Source of the DNA: a virus
IMG/VR virus record: IMGVR_UViG_3300044732_001712
Location: 1 to 36,154 of that record
Length of the DNA stretch: 36,154 bases
Reading direction: 5' to 3' (one strand)
In this document: positions 7,930-17,428 of the stretch, piece after piece
Layout of the letters: each line of letters opens with the position of its first letter
How positions within the stretch are numbered: position 1 is the stretch's first letter
Made by a program: the position numbers and the translations under genes
Notes under the pieces: generated by a model
Databases searched by the model: none
The model's input: the letters and a program-made list of their open reading frames with translations, nothing else
Told to the model about the DNA's origin: nothing

Positions 7930-10308
7930 CTATATTACTCCACCATCTGTTATAGACCAACCATATGTTGAGGTTAATATATTTTTATTTGCGGTACTTC
8001 CTGATGTATGTTTAGCGGAACCAAAAGTGATTGTTATACCTATCTGAGGATTTTTGGTTACCCAACCATTATAAATATTATCTAAATTTGACGATGATAA
8101 TGTTGATGTAGTTTTATTTAACATAAAGAAATTAAAATTAGTTACACCGGATATGTTCCAATTTCCAATAGGTTGATTAAATTGTGAATATTGAAACATA
8201 TATGACATATTAGTTGCTTTCGATACATTCCAATTACCTATTGGTTGATTAAATATTGAATTACCAAACATATTATTAAAATAACTAACATTTGAAACAT
8301 TCCATCCAGATAATGGTTGATTATATGTTGAGTTACTAAACATTGACTCCATATCGGTAACTCCCGAAACATTCCAAGAACCAATTGGTTGATTAAATGG
8401 TGTTGAATTAAACATAGAAGTCATATTTGTAACTTTTGAAACATTCCAATTACCGATAGGTTGGTTAAATTGTGAACCATAAAACATCGCATTCATAAGT
8501 ACATTATTTGTTGTATTTATAGTCCAACCACTAATTGATGGAGAATTTCCATTATTGAATCCCGAATCCCGAAATGAATTGGTGAAAGTAGTTACCTTTG
8601 AAACATTCCAATTTCCAAGGTCTTGGTTAAAAGTTGTGGCACTAAAGAACGCACTTTCCAAGGAGGTTATTCTTGACACATCCCAATTACCAATTGGTTG
8701 ATTAAAATTAGTTGCATTTAGAAAAATATTACTTAAAGCGGTTGCTCCAGTAATAATCCAATTTTTAATAGTGTCAGTATTACCGTTATTAAATTGGGTT
8801 GCCCCATAAAACATGGAGGTAATATTTATAACTTTTCTCATATCCCAACCACCAATGTCTTGATTAAATAATTTAGCGTATTGAAACATTCCCCCCATTC
8901 TAATTACTTTTGAAGTGTCCCAAGAATAAATTGATGGACTTAACCCATTATTAAAATTTGTAGCACCCTTAAACATACTTATCATGCTTGTTACATTACT
9001 AACATTCCAATAACCAATATTTTGGTCAAAAGATGTTGAGTTAAAAAACATATAATCCATGTTAGTAACATTTGAAGTATTCCAAGAACCAATATTTTGA
9101 TTAAAATTGGTTGTGTTGTAAAACATATAACTCATATTCGTAACACTTGCAAGATTCCAATTATTAATCGATGTTGAGTTACCATTATTAAATGACGAAT
9201 ATTGGAACATACCCGACATATTTAAAACATTAAAAACATTCCAAGAACCAATATTTTGATTAAAACTATATGTGTTTTGAAACATATTGGACATATTAGT
9301 AACTCCCGAAACATTCCAATTTGATATATCATCATTAAAATTATAAGCCCCTACGAACATTTCCGTCATCTCAGTAACATTTGACATATCCCAAGAATTT
9401 ACGTTATTTATTGTTGTTAAATTAGAACAATATGCGAAACATTGTACACCACTACCAGAATATGAAAAATCTAAAACATCCACAACATTTAATAATGTTA
9501 AATTAAAACAACCCGCAAATCCAGCTTGGTAATTTAATTTTAAAGGCCCCCACTGTAATACTTCAATTATTTTGGTACTATCAATACCTGTAGTAAAACT
9601 CCACCCATTTATTACACCCGAAATTTTAATTAACCAAGTATTTCCTGATGTTGAGTATGTGTGAGTTCTATTTGAATATGTGTTTGCTGAAATACTTCCA
9701 TCCCCCCAATCAATAAACCCACTATAGGTTCCTGAAACAAGATATGGTAATTGAACTGTATATGCGTTAGTTGAGAGAGTAGAAGTTAATGATGTTTTCC
9801 ATAATGATTTAAATACCGGTAAAGGTGTTGGTGACGGTGTTATGGTAGGTGTTGGTGTGTTAGTTGTCGTTGTGGTTACGGTAGGTGTTAGAGTTGTTGT
9901 ATTAGTTGGTGTGATAGTTGGAGTTACACTCGGGGTATTTGTTGGTGTTATACTTGGTGTTGGTTCAGGTGTTCCACCAGGTGTTCTAGTTACCGTGGGT
10001 GTTACAGTATTAGTTGGGGTGTTAGTTTGGGTAACAGTCGGTGTTACCGTAATACTAGGCGTTACTGTATTAGTTGGGGTTTGAGTAACTGTTGGGGTTG
10101 GTGTTAAGGTAACATATGGGGATTCAATCGTTAATGTACAATCTTTACTTATTGTGAAAAAATTAATATCAAATAAACCATATATATATTCAGAATCATA
10201 TATGTAAGGTAACACATTTACACCCAAGTAAATTGTTCCACCAGTTAGGGGGTAATAAATTATATTACATAATTCTCCGTTAAAATTATTACTATTTAAT
10301 ACTATCAT
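7930..10308 (-). CDS. BspA/DUF285-repeat protein with Thr/Pro stalk
   Basis: A 792-aa probable virion surface protein. Order: a unique head (1-65), a Thr/Pro-rich stalk (about 66-160, TPTVTQTPTNT-like), a PKD-like segment (about 165-235 with IDWGDGS and THTYSTSGN), then about 17 copies of a ~25-residue unit of form WNVSNVTNMSYMF..xxFNQPIGN, typical of DUF285/BspA-like leucine-rich repeats found in surface adhesins. No signal peptide is seen, so assembly onto the particle rather than secretion is likely. It lies between portal and terminase, where T4 carries tail genes 18 and 19. A head fibre or decoration role is inference. Confidence 0.8.
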   Translation of the reverse strand: MIVLNSNNFNGELCNIIYYPLTGGTIYLGVNVLPYIYDSEYIYGLFDINFFTISKDCTLTIESPYVTLTPTPTVTQTPTNTVTPSITVTPTVTQTNTPTNTVTPTVTRTPGGTPEPTPSITPTNTPSVTPTITPTNTTTLTPTVTTTTTNTPTPTITPSPTPLPVFKSLWKTSLTSTLSTNAYTVQLPYLVSGTYSGFIDWGDGSISANTYSNRTHTYSTSGNTWLIKISGVINGWSFTTGIDSTKIIEVLQWGPLKLNYQAGFAGCFNLTLLNVVDVLDFSYSGSGVQCFAYCSNLTTINNVNSWDMSNVTEMTEMFVGAYNFNDDISNWNVSGVTNMSNMFQNTYSFNQNIGSWNVFNVLNMSGMFQYSSFNNGNSTSINNWNLASVTNMSYMFYNTTNFNQNIGSWNTSNVTNMDYMFFNSTSFDQNIGYWNVSNVTSMISMFKGATNFNNGLSPSIYSWDTSKVIRMGGMFQYAKLFNQDIGGWDMRKVINITSMFYGATQFNNGNTDTIKNWIITGATALSNIFLNATNFNQPIGNWDVSRITSLESAFFSATTFNQDLGNWNVSKVTTFTNSFRDSGFNNGNSPSISGWTINTTNNVLMNAMFYGSQFNQPIGNWNVSKVTNMTSMFNSTPFNQPIGSWNVSGVTDMESMFSNSTYNQPLSGWNVSNVSYFNNMFGNSIFNQPIGNWNVSKATNMSYMFQYSQFNQPIGNWNISGVTNFNFFMLNKTTSTLSSSNLDNIYNGWVTKNPQIGITITFGSAKHTSGSTANKNILTSTYGWSITDGGVI

Positions 10309-10320
10309 AATTTTTTATTT

Positions 10321-11532
10321 TTAACAAGATGGGCATATACCCATATTAAAGATTTTACTAGTTTCATCATTACTGGTTGGTTTTATTAATGAACATATTT
10401 GAATTGGTTGTATATCATCAGTTATCACATATGGTGATGTTTTTAATTCTCCACAACAAGGTTCAAATGTTATTCTACTACCAACTTGTGAATTTATATC
10501 ATATGTATCACAGGTTAAAACACAATTAACTCCGGTATCTTCAATAACACCACTACCATCAAGAATAATTGGGTATGTTGTTGAATAGAATGTGATAACA
10601 CCTTCTGAAGGTGTTAAAACATACGGTGAGGTTATTCGTGTATCACAACAAGGTGTTAATTCAAACACACATGGGTTCTCTGTATCTAATGTTATCGTAT
10701 ATTCAAAACAATCAACAATACAAGTTTCATCACAAACACCAATAGTAATTTCAACCTGTTTGGTTGATAATGGATTTGTACCACAAACTGTTATTGTTTG
10801 GAATCCACTTATTGTACGATTAACATGGTTACCATTACAATCATCATATTCATACGGTAAAACCTTATTTGAAGTGTTAATAAATGTTAAACAATTACAA
10901 GTAACCACATTTGTTGGTGTTGGTGTTGGTGTCATTGAATTTGTTGGTGTAACCGTAGGTGTTGTTGTGTGGGTAGGTGTAGGACTAGGTGTCGGATTAG
11001 GACTAGCGTTAGGTGTTTTAGTTACCGTAGGTGTGACAGTTTTGGTTGGTGTGATACTTGGGGTTACCGTTGGTGTTCGTGTCACAGTAGGAGTTAATGT
11101 TGGCGTTGGTGTATTTGTTGGTGTAACACTTGGAGTTACTGTTGGCGTAGGTGTTGATGGTACATAATAATTTATATCACAATATAACGTTGTTGGTGTA
11201 GGTGTGACAGTAGGTGTAACACTTGGTGTCGGAGTATTTGTTGGTGTAACACTTGGAGTTGGTGTTGGTTTTAAACCTTCACTTACAGGTGTAGGTTTAG
11301 GGAAATGTTTTATAATAATAGAATTATCACCACCTTTAACATTAAAAATACCTTGACCTTCAACATTAAGTTTTGACCCCGCAATAATATTACCCGATTT
11401 TTTTCTACTAACAAAAAAACCTGATTTAAAATTATTTTCAACAATAAAATTATTTGGTTTGTTTTCTTCGTTAAAATCAAGATTAATATTTACGGAAACA
11501 TCAATACTTCTTTTTCTATCTGAGATACCCAT
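10321..11532 (-). CDS. Thr/Pro-rich, Cys-rich putative virion decoration protein
   Basis: A 403-aa protein in three parts: a beta-rich N-terminus (1-85), a long Thr/Pro tract of [10 protein letters not shown]-type units (about 86-215) closely like the stalk of the next gene, and a Cys-containing C-terminus with repeats of form 'CDTxxTSPYVLT/ITPSEG' (about 280-403). Both Thr/Pro genes lie 12 nt apart and probably share transcription and role. I do not recognise the terminal domains. A surface decoration or adhesin role is suggested by the repeats and by position in the head operon. Confidence 0.7.
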   Translation of the reverse strand: MGISDRKRSIDVSVNINLDFNEENKPNNFIVENNFKSGFFVSRKKSGNIIAGSKLNVEGQGIFNVKGGDNSIIIKHFPKPTPVSEGLKPTPTPSVTPTNTPTPSVTPTVTPTPTTLYCDINYYVPSTPTPTVTPSVTPTNTPTPTLTPTVTRTPTVTPSITPTKTVTPTVTKTPNASPNPTPSPTPTHTTTPTVTPTNSMTPTPTPTNVVTCNCLTFINTSNKVLPYEYDDCNGNHVNRTISGFQTITVCGTNPLSTKQVEITIGVCDETCIVDCFEYTITLDTENPCVFELTPCCDTRITSPYVLTPSEGVITFYSTTYPIILDGSGVIEDTGVNCVLTCDTYDINSQVGSRITFEPCCGELKTSPYVITDDIQPIQICSLIKPTSNDETSKIFNMGICPSC

Positions 11533-11545
11533 TCACTCTTTTTAA

Positions 11546-11553
11546 ATAAATAT
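11546..11553 (-). promoter_or_regulatory. Candidate phage promoter motif ATATTTAT
   Basis: Minus-strand ATATTTAT 13 nt upstream of the 403-aa gene, touching the terminase stop codon. Confidence 0.4.
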
Positions 11554-13322
11554 TACATTCCCCCAAATAACCATCCATATTTCTGATAATCCTCACGACT
11601 AGTTTGTTGTCCATTAAATTGATTGATTCTATCTTGATAATGGGGTATCACAGGGTTAAAATTAATATTCTCCTTTATTGATTCATTATTACTAACAGAC
11701 CAAGAATTTAACATAGCTTTAGTTTGTTCCGTAACTTTAGTTAATTGGCTAAAAGAAGATTCCGCAACATATGTTGCCATAGCAATCGACATGATTAAAT
11801 CATCGTGATGTCCTTTTTGGTGGTCAGGACGACCATTTATATATACAAAGGTATTCATTTCATTATATAACCGAGCACTATAAATTCTAAATTTATGTCT
11901 CATCGCCTCTTCAAACGATGCTATAATCTGAACCCTTTTATTGTTAAAGTTTAATCCAGGGATTTTATCCATGGCCTTTGGGTCGTATTTCCATTTATTT
12001 GATATGTCAATACCATCAACATATAAATCTCGGTAATTCATTTCTTGAAGTTTTCTTGAAGTTGAAACACCCATCCCCCCGGTAATATCTATAACTATAA
12101 AACAAGAATAAATTGTTGCCCATTTATGACAGATTTCTGCCATTGTATCTGGTGGTAACTTACCCACATATTCCGCAACTTGTTCCATCGTATCAAAATC
12201 CACAATTTGGAATGAACTAAAATCTTCTGAATCCCCACGAGAAACATCGACACCCATAATATATTTATGTCCGACAACAGGTTCCTTCCAAATCCAAAGG
12301 GCATTACCCATTAATTTATTAATAGGTTCAAGAATCATATTCTCACGAATATTTTGCATCATAAGAGAATCAAACACATTATCTCCGGAACCTAAAAAGT
12401 TACATTCTAACTCCTGAGACACTTTACGTTTATCGTATTTTAATTTCTTAACCATCGCCTCAAACCAAGACGAACAAGGTTTGTATCCGTCAGTCATTAA
12501 TAATTTAACATCATCAAAGTTTCTAGCATCATACGACTTACTACCCCAATCAATAAAGTCATTAGGACTATATTCTTCTTTATTTAATAAAAAATGAATA
12601 ATATTATCTGTTTTAACAAAATATAAATCTTTGGTGTATCTTGGGTCTCGATACCAAAACATCTCCGTAATTTTGAAGTCATTCATATTACGTAACGCTT
12701 GGTCATATATCTCATAGTAAATTGCGTCATAACCATTTGGTGTTGAAACCACAATTACTTTACCCCCTGTAGATAGGGATGCCATACAAGCAGACCAGAA
12801 ATCACTATCTGCCTCAATAAACGCCGCCTCATCAAATACAAGTATGGTTGGTGTAAATCCACGCAAGGCATCCTTAGATGTTGCAACGGCTTTAACCTCA
12901 CATCCATTTGTTAATTTATAATGTCTTTGGGAATTTTTGGATTTGTCAAAATCCACTCCGGTCCAAGATGGCCATTGAGCAACAAAGGCTTTAATTTTGT
13001 TTGCCATCTCCAATGATGTATCCAACTTGTTGGCAATAATCAATATTTTTTCAGGAGTTTCTTTTCTTGCGAATACTAGTTTTTTAGACATCCAAGCCGC
13101 GGTAACTGTTGATACCCCGGCCTGTCTGTATTTTAATGCTATATTCTCATTATATTCTTCGTAGTCATTAAGTAATGTTAATTGGTCCGGAAAAAGTTCT
13201 AAAGGAACATATTTTTTAACGGTATTATCATAAGTTTCTAAATACGTTTTAAGGGCGTATTCAATATCTCTACTACATTTTACGTATTCTATTAATACTT
13301 GTTCTCTTGTTAAGTTCGACAT
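11553..13322 (-). CDS. gp17: Terminase large subunit, T4 gp17-like
   Basis: DNA-packaging motor: an N-terminal ATPase and a C-terminal RNase H-fold nuclease. In the 589 aa the ATPase shows a Walker A-like KYRQAGVST (64-72), Walker B ILVFDEAAF (D164, E165) and motif III VVSTPNG (about 191-197). The nuclease shows GVDVSRGDS (D359), IVIDITGGMG (D412) and HHDDLIMSIAM (D507/D508). The invariant P-loop lysine is replaced: the loop reads GVST rather than GKST or GKTT, with K64 and R66 upstream. Order and length (T4 gp17: 610) fit. Probably functional, given that all other motifs are intact. Confidence 0.93.
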   Translation of the reverse strand: MSNLTREQVLIEYVKCSRDIEYALKTYLETYDNTVKKYVPLELFPDQLTLLNDYEEYNENIALKYRQAGVSTVTAAWMSKKLVFARKETPEKILIIANKLDTSLEMANKIKAFVAQWPSWTGVDFDKSKNSQRHYKLTNGCEVKAVATSKDALRGFTPTILVFDEAAFIEADSDFWSACMASLSTGGKVIVVSTPNGYDAIYYEIYDQALRNMNDFKITEMFWYRDPRYTKDLYFVKTDNIIHFLLNKEEYSPNDFIDWGSKSYDARNFDDVKLLMTDGYKPCSSWFEAMVKKLKYDKRKVSQELECNFLGSGDNVFDSLMMQNIRENMILEPINKLMGNALWIWKEPVVGHKYIMGVDVSRGDSEDFSSFQIVDFDTMEQVAEYVGKLPPDTMAEICHKWATIYSCFIVIDITGGMGVSTSRKLQEMNYRDLYVDGIDISNKWKYDPKAMDKIPGLNFNNKRVQIIASFEEAMRHKFRIYSARLYNEMNTFVYINGRPDHQKGHHDDLIMSIAMATYVAESSFSQLTKVTEQTKAMLNSWSVSNNESIKENINFNPVIPHYQDRINQFNGQQTSREDYQKYGWLFGGM

Positions 13323-13343
13323 ACATAGTGTTGTCGGTAATTT

Positions 13344-14732
13344 TTAGAATCCTAACGCAGATAAATCAATATCATCTAAGTCATCTAAGTCATCAAATCC
13401 GTAATCACCATAATTTTCACTATCATCTTCTTCATCTTCGTCGTCAGACATTTTTGATTCGTATTCGTGTTTTTTAAGGATTTCAACGATTTCATTAACC
13501 ATTCTATTTATCACCTCTTTTGCTTCAGGTTTATCAGCCATAATAGCTTTTGATAATGTTATAAAATCTTTAGCCTCTAATTGAGACAATTTCATAAATA
13601 AGTATTGTTGAAGATGTCTTTGGTCGTCTTCATATAATTTGTCGGGCCAAGATTCTCTAAATTTTTCCCAAAATATTGGGCCCAATCTTGAATCCCATAT
13701 TTCCGATGGTAATGTATCCTCAGCACCAACAACCATACTTCTTTGAACTGGGTCATTTGGTAATCCTTGGTCTCCATATAATGAATAAATACCTTTAACT
13801 ATCTCGTGAACTAACAGAGGGAATGTAAAAGCTTTTGCTTTAATTGTTGGTGGGTCTGTTTCAGGGTCTGATTCTGATTGTCCCATTTGACCACCACCAC
13901 CACCGGCCATATTTTCCATATCCGGATATAACCAATATAAATGTTCCATCAGTGATTGTGTTACACCATATAAATTTAATAAGTCAGGACTTAATCTATT
14001 TATTTCATCACTAACTAATTCGTACATATGACCACCTTTAAATGCGGCTCCTTGAACTAATGAATTAATCATTCTTCTTTTTGCTTTCTCTAAATTAAAT
14101 TTTTCCATAGAATCCATAAAATCTTCTATTTCTTCTTGGTGTTCCTCACTTTCTTTGAACGCTTCTTCAACATCTTCTTCTTCAGGTTGTTCCGGTTGTG
14201 TTTGCATCCCTTCAGCAGCTCCCATCATACCACTAACTAATTCGACATCAAATTGTAATTGTCCTTCAGGGATTCCCAATTCTTTTTTTACTAAATCGAC
14301 AGCTAAATTTTCAAGATATTCTTTATTTTGAATCTCAACTCTTTTGATTTGTTGTAAGCCACCCATAACAGAACTCATTAGTCCCATCATCGGATTATCA
14401 CCTTGTATTGGTGTTGTATCCCCCAAAAATCTTCTAACTTTATCTACAGAGTCTTTAAATCGTTGTGATGTAATCATCTCAACAAAATCTCTATCACCAT
14501 CTTGTGGTAATGACGGATGTTCAGCGTATGGAGTTTTTCTTTGATTAATTTGTTTTTCAATTCCCGGTTCCATTCTTTCAGGGCCTTCATAACTAACAGG
14601 GGCTTCATTTAAACGACGATTAATTTCGTTTAACATCTTTTGTTGGTTATTAGTTAATCCTTCATTAACTAACAGTTTATCTAAGTCACCTTTGACTTTC
14701 AATATCTTTTCCATTTTTAAATTTACACTCAT
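13344..14732 (-). CDS. Hypothetical structural-region protein with acidic tail
   Basis: A 462-aa protein of unknown function directly upstream of terminase. It is helical and Glu/Met-rich, with a Gly run near residue 275 and a very acidic C-terminus ending DDLDDLDDIDLSALGF. (L/I)xE-like sites occur near the N-terminus (LVNE, RLNE). A second Met at residue 7 (position 14714) is an alternative start. It is closely packed with the 300-aa gene (2-nt gap), so probably one operon. Terminase small subunit or a neck protein are possibilities by position, but no motif supports either. Confidence 0.7.
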   Translation of the reverse strand: MSVNLKMEKILKVKGDLDKLLVNEGLTNNQQKMLNEINRRLNEAPVSYEGPERMEPGIEKQINQRKTPYAEHPSLPQDGDRDFVEMITSQRFKDSVDKVRRFLGDTTPIQGDNPMMGLMSSVMGGLQQIKRVEIQNKEYLENLAVDLVKKELGIPEGQLQFDVELVSGMMGAAEGMQTQPEQPEEEDVEEAFKESEEHQEEIEDFMDSMEKFNLEKAKRRMINSLVQGAAFKGGHMYELVSDEINRLSPDLLNLYGVTQSLMEHLYWLYPDMENMAGGGGGQMGQSESDPETDPPTIKAKAFTFPLLVHEIVKGIYSLYGDQGLPNDPVQRSMVVGAEDTLPSEIWDSRLGPIFWEKFRESWPDKLYEDDQRHLQQYLFMKLSQLEAKDFITLSKAIMADKPEAKEVINRMVNEIVEILKKHEYESKMSDDEDEEDDSENYGDYGFDDLDDLDDIDLSALGF

Positions 14733-14734
14733 AA

Positions 14735-15637
14735 CTATTTTGTATTAAGACCTAACTGATTGAATTTTAAAAAACTTGGCAATTCTCGTTTAATCGCTTT
14801 TGGTGCACCCTGTTTATTAGGGTCAGGAGCAAAAGGATGTTTTGGTGTTGTATTTGGTTTGACTTTGGGTTTTGCCGGAGCAACTTCAGTTGCTTCATCC
14901 ATTTCTTTTTTCTTAGCTTTCGGAGCTCCTTTTTTATTTGGGTCCGGTTGGAATGGGTGTTTTGGTTTTACCCCAGGACTAACTTTTGGTTTTGCCGGAG
15001 CAGTTTTTGTGTCACCTTCTAAAAGATTATTAAAATCTTTTTTAGACATTTTTGGTGTGATGTGTTTTTCTACGAGCCTCATAATTTCTTTTTCAATTTT
15101 ACTTTCTCCCATAGTTACAGTCGGTTTTATCTGACTTAATTTAGATTGTGCAATTTTATTCAATGCTCCTCCAACCATATCTTGATAATTTTCGTTCGCT
15201 TCTTTTTTCTTTTCAGGAAGTTTAGCAAAGTTAGTATCTTTTGCGAATTCATCAGCCATTTTACACCATTTTTTTTGCTCTTTTGTTTTTCCATCACCAC
15301 ATTTAGCAAAAAATAGTTTTTGTTGTTTTTTTGACTCAAATTTTTCATCAACTTCACTTTCTTTCATTTCACCTTCTTTAGTTACGGTAACCGAACCATC
15401 TGGGTTTAATGTTGTAGTTCCTGCAAAACTTTTACCTTTTGCTTCACCACTACTATATGTTGTTTTTTGAACGTTTTGGGTAACCGCTTCATCAGTTTCT
15501 TTTTTAGACTCAAGTAACTTACCAAACAATATATTAACCTGACTATCGGTCATTTTATTTAGAGTGGAAGCTTTAATCCCCTCTTTCACTAGTTTTAATT
15601 TTTTTTGATTAGTGTTCATATTCAATTTTTTTTTCAA
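14735..15637 (-). CDS. Hypothetical basic repeat protein
   Basis: A 300-aa Lys-rich protein of unknown function. The C-terminal third carries a tandem repeat of about 36 residues: APAKPKV..G/T.KPKHPF then (Q/A)PDPNK(K/Q)GAPKA (about 214-249 and 254-289). The N-terminus includes FGKLLESKKE, an L-L-E site compatible with gp21 cleavage. The first Met overlaps the upstream 136-aa gene by 29 nt. Met7 (15619) is an equally possible start and reduces the overlap. Basic, Pro-rich, possibly cleaved: an internal or DNA-associated virion protein is a reasonable guess only. Confidence 0.65.
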   Translation of the reverse strand: MKKKLNMNTNQKKLKLVKEGIKASTLNKMTDSQVNILFGKLLESKKETDEAVTQNVQKTTYSSGEAKGKSFAGTTTLNPDGSVTVTKEGEMKESEVDEKFESKKQQKLFFAKCGDGKTKEQKKWCKMADEFAKDTNFAKLPEKKKEANENYQDMVGGALNKIAQSKLSQIKPTVTMGESKIEKEIMRLVEKHITPKMSKKDFNNLLEGDTKTAPAKPKVSPGVKPKHPFQPDPNKKGAPKAKKKEMDEATEVAPAKPKVKPNTTPKHPFAPDPNKQGAPKAIKRELPSFLKFNQLGLNTK

Positions 15638-16019
15638 ACTCTAATACGATGTCTCTTTCGTATAATTTATCTTTAACTGATTGTTCTGTTTCTCCAAACT
15701 TAAAAACCAATCTTTTTTGACGGGTAAAATCAACGTCTTCACTTTCATTCTCCCAACATAACGCAATGATATCATCAATTGAATCCATCATCGAAAAATA
15801 GTCAGAGTTTTGAATTACTGACATCGTTATTTGGTCATTCTTCAAAACTCCTACCTTTTTAATATGTTCTATGTCCGGTGGGAGTGGATAACCATTTGAT
15901 GGTTTTGATTCCCATGCCTCACCCCAAATATCTTCTGAACTATCTGAGAAAATAAACTCATATATGTTATCACCCTTATAGTTAGGTCCTAATTCATTAA
16001 CATATATTAAATAACTCAT
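15609..16019 (-). CDS. Hypothetical protein, structural region
   Basis: A 136-aa acidic protein of mixed alpha/beta character (MSYLIYVNELGPNYKGDN, later DIIALCWENESEDVDF). I do not recognise a family. Its start overlaps the stop of the upstream 441-aa gene as TAATG, which suggests translational coupling. No signal peptide or membrane segment is visible. Confidence 0.7.
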   Translation of the reverse strand: MSYLIYVNELGPNYKGDNIYEFIFSDSSEDIWGEAWESKPSNGYPLPPDIEHIKKVGVLKNDQITMSVIQNSDYFSMMDSIDDIIALCWENESEDVDFTRQKRLVFKFGETEQSVKDKLYERDIVLEFEKKIEYEH

Positions 16020-17344
16020 TATATTATCTGACCTTTTGTATTAACTCTTAATTGTTTGTTGTTCATTTCAAACACCAAGTTTTGTCTGTTTGTTTTTCCA
16101 ACCAATTTAGCGTTTGGGTATTTTTCCATTAATTTTCTTGCACCAACTTCTTGAGAAATACTTTCAGATAATTTTTTAATTTTATTAATTTTAACTTTTT
16201 TACTTTCGCTAATTAATTTTGATTGTCTTTTTTTAGATTCTAATGATTGTTGTTCTTTATCATTCAATTTAAAATAACCTTCTATAATTTTATCAACTTT
16301 AGATTCTGAAAAAATTCCTTCAATCATATCTTCAATATGACCTGAATGTTTAGAGTCAATATCAGGATGATTTAAACTTCTATGTTTTGGATGTCTTGGT
16401 TTAAAATCAAAATCTTCTTCTTCATCATCACCTAAATCTAATTTTGACAAATCAAAATCGTAATCATCGGGATTATCTTCATCCACATCATCATATCCAA
16501 AACTTTCACCCATTTCACCTTCAGGGGCAACTGGTTCTTCTCCACCCATTTCATCACCAAAATCAGGTTCTTCTCCACCCATTTCATCAGGGTTGAAATC
16601 TCCCATACCTTCTTCTTCAGTACCTTCAATTTTATTAACAATTTCTTCTTTATCTTCATCATCAATAGAATCTAAATCTAATGCCGATAACACTGAGTTA
16701 ATAACGTATTTTGAATCTTTAGAAGTCATTTCTTGTTTTCCTTCTTCAGTTTCTTGGAACGCTCTTAATTTTTGAGCCAATTTACCTGTTAATTTTTGAA
16801 TAGATTTTAAAGTAATTTCTTCATTATCATCCTCTTCTGTATCAACACCCAAATCCATATCCTCAGGAGCTGGTTCTGGCATATCATCAGGAGCAGGTGC
16901 CGGAGCCGGAGCGGGAGATGGTGCAGGTGCAGGTGCCGGAGCAGGTGCGGGAGCGGGAGCCGGAGCGACTTGTTCGTCAGTTTCCCCACCATTCATTTTT
17001 AATATATATTTTGTTGCGTGGTCAGAACTTTCGTAAAATAAATTCACATTTTTTTCACTACCTTCATTAACATTAACTTCTTTTGCAATCAAATTAAGCC
17101 TTTTCAATGCTTGAGAATATGATGGATAGTACTTTCTATTCTTCATAGGTTCTAAATAATCAAAATCATTAATTGATTCAGTTAAATTACATTTAATGAT
17201 GTAACCACTTTTTTCTTTATCTATTTTATATGTTTTACCGTTAGCTAAAACTTTAGTATATTCAGTTGATTTATCCTCGTTAATTGGTGCAGGTATATTT
17301 TCTTTATATCTAGCAATTTCCATTATACGTTGGATTTTCGACAT
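16019..17344 (-). CDS. Hypothetical acidic protein with Pro-Ala tract
   Basis: A 441-aa protein with a short basic N-terminus containing PAPINE|DKST (an I-x-E site at about 21-23), a Pro-Ala dipeptide tract (about residues 125-155), an Asp/Glu-rich middle (about 160-320) and a basic C-terminal domain ending NKQLRVNTKGQII. The acidic, low-complexity middle resembles the scaffold gene in composition. A prohead core or internal role is inferred. The ATATTTAT motif upstream and TAATG coupling to the next gene suggest it heads a transcription unit with the 136-, 300- and 462-aa genes. Confidence 0.7.
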   Translation of the reverse strand: MSKIQRIMEIARYKENIPAPINEDKSTEYTKVLANGKTYKIDKEKSGYIIKCNLTESINDFDYLEPMKNRKYYPSYSQALKRLNLIAKEVNVNEGSEKNVNLFYESSDHATKYILKMNGGETDEQVAPAPAPAPAPAPAPAPSPAPAPAPAPDDMPEPAPEDMDLGVDTEEDDNEEITLKSIQKLTGKLAQKLRAFQETEEGKQEMTSKDSKYVINSVLSALDLDSIDDEDKEEIVNKIEGTEEEGMGDFNPDEMGGEEPDFGDEMGGEEPVAPEGEMGESFGYDDVDEDNPDDYDFDLSKLDLGDDEEEDFDFKPRHPKHRSLNHPDIDSKHSGHIEDMIEGIFSESKVDKIIEGYFKLNDKEQQSLESKKRQSKLISESKKVKINKIKKLSESISQEVGARKLMEKYPNAKLVGKTNRQNLVFEMNNKQLRVNTKGQII

Positions 17345-17376
17345 TTTATGTTTTTTTTTTTGGAATTATTTTATAT

Positions 17377-17384
17377 ATAAATAT
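17377..17384 (-). promoter_or_regulatory. Candidate phage promoter motif ATATTTAT
   Basis: Minus-strand ATATTTAT 32 nt upstream of the 441-aa gene. Confidence 0.4.
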
Positions 17385-17428
17385 ATTCGGAATTAAAAAT
17401 GTTGTAATTCCGAAGGGTTTATTATTAA

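Noticed and set aside
9842-11167. Plus-strand Val/Gly-rich frames opposite the Thr/Pro tracts
   Set aside because: They are the reverse complement of PTVTPTNT codons (GVTVGV repeats). Not independent genes.
9840-11280. Tandem repeats that look at first like a CRISPR array
   Set aside because: Repeats have no unique spacers and encode in-frame Thr/Pro units of two proteins.
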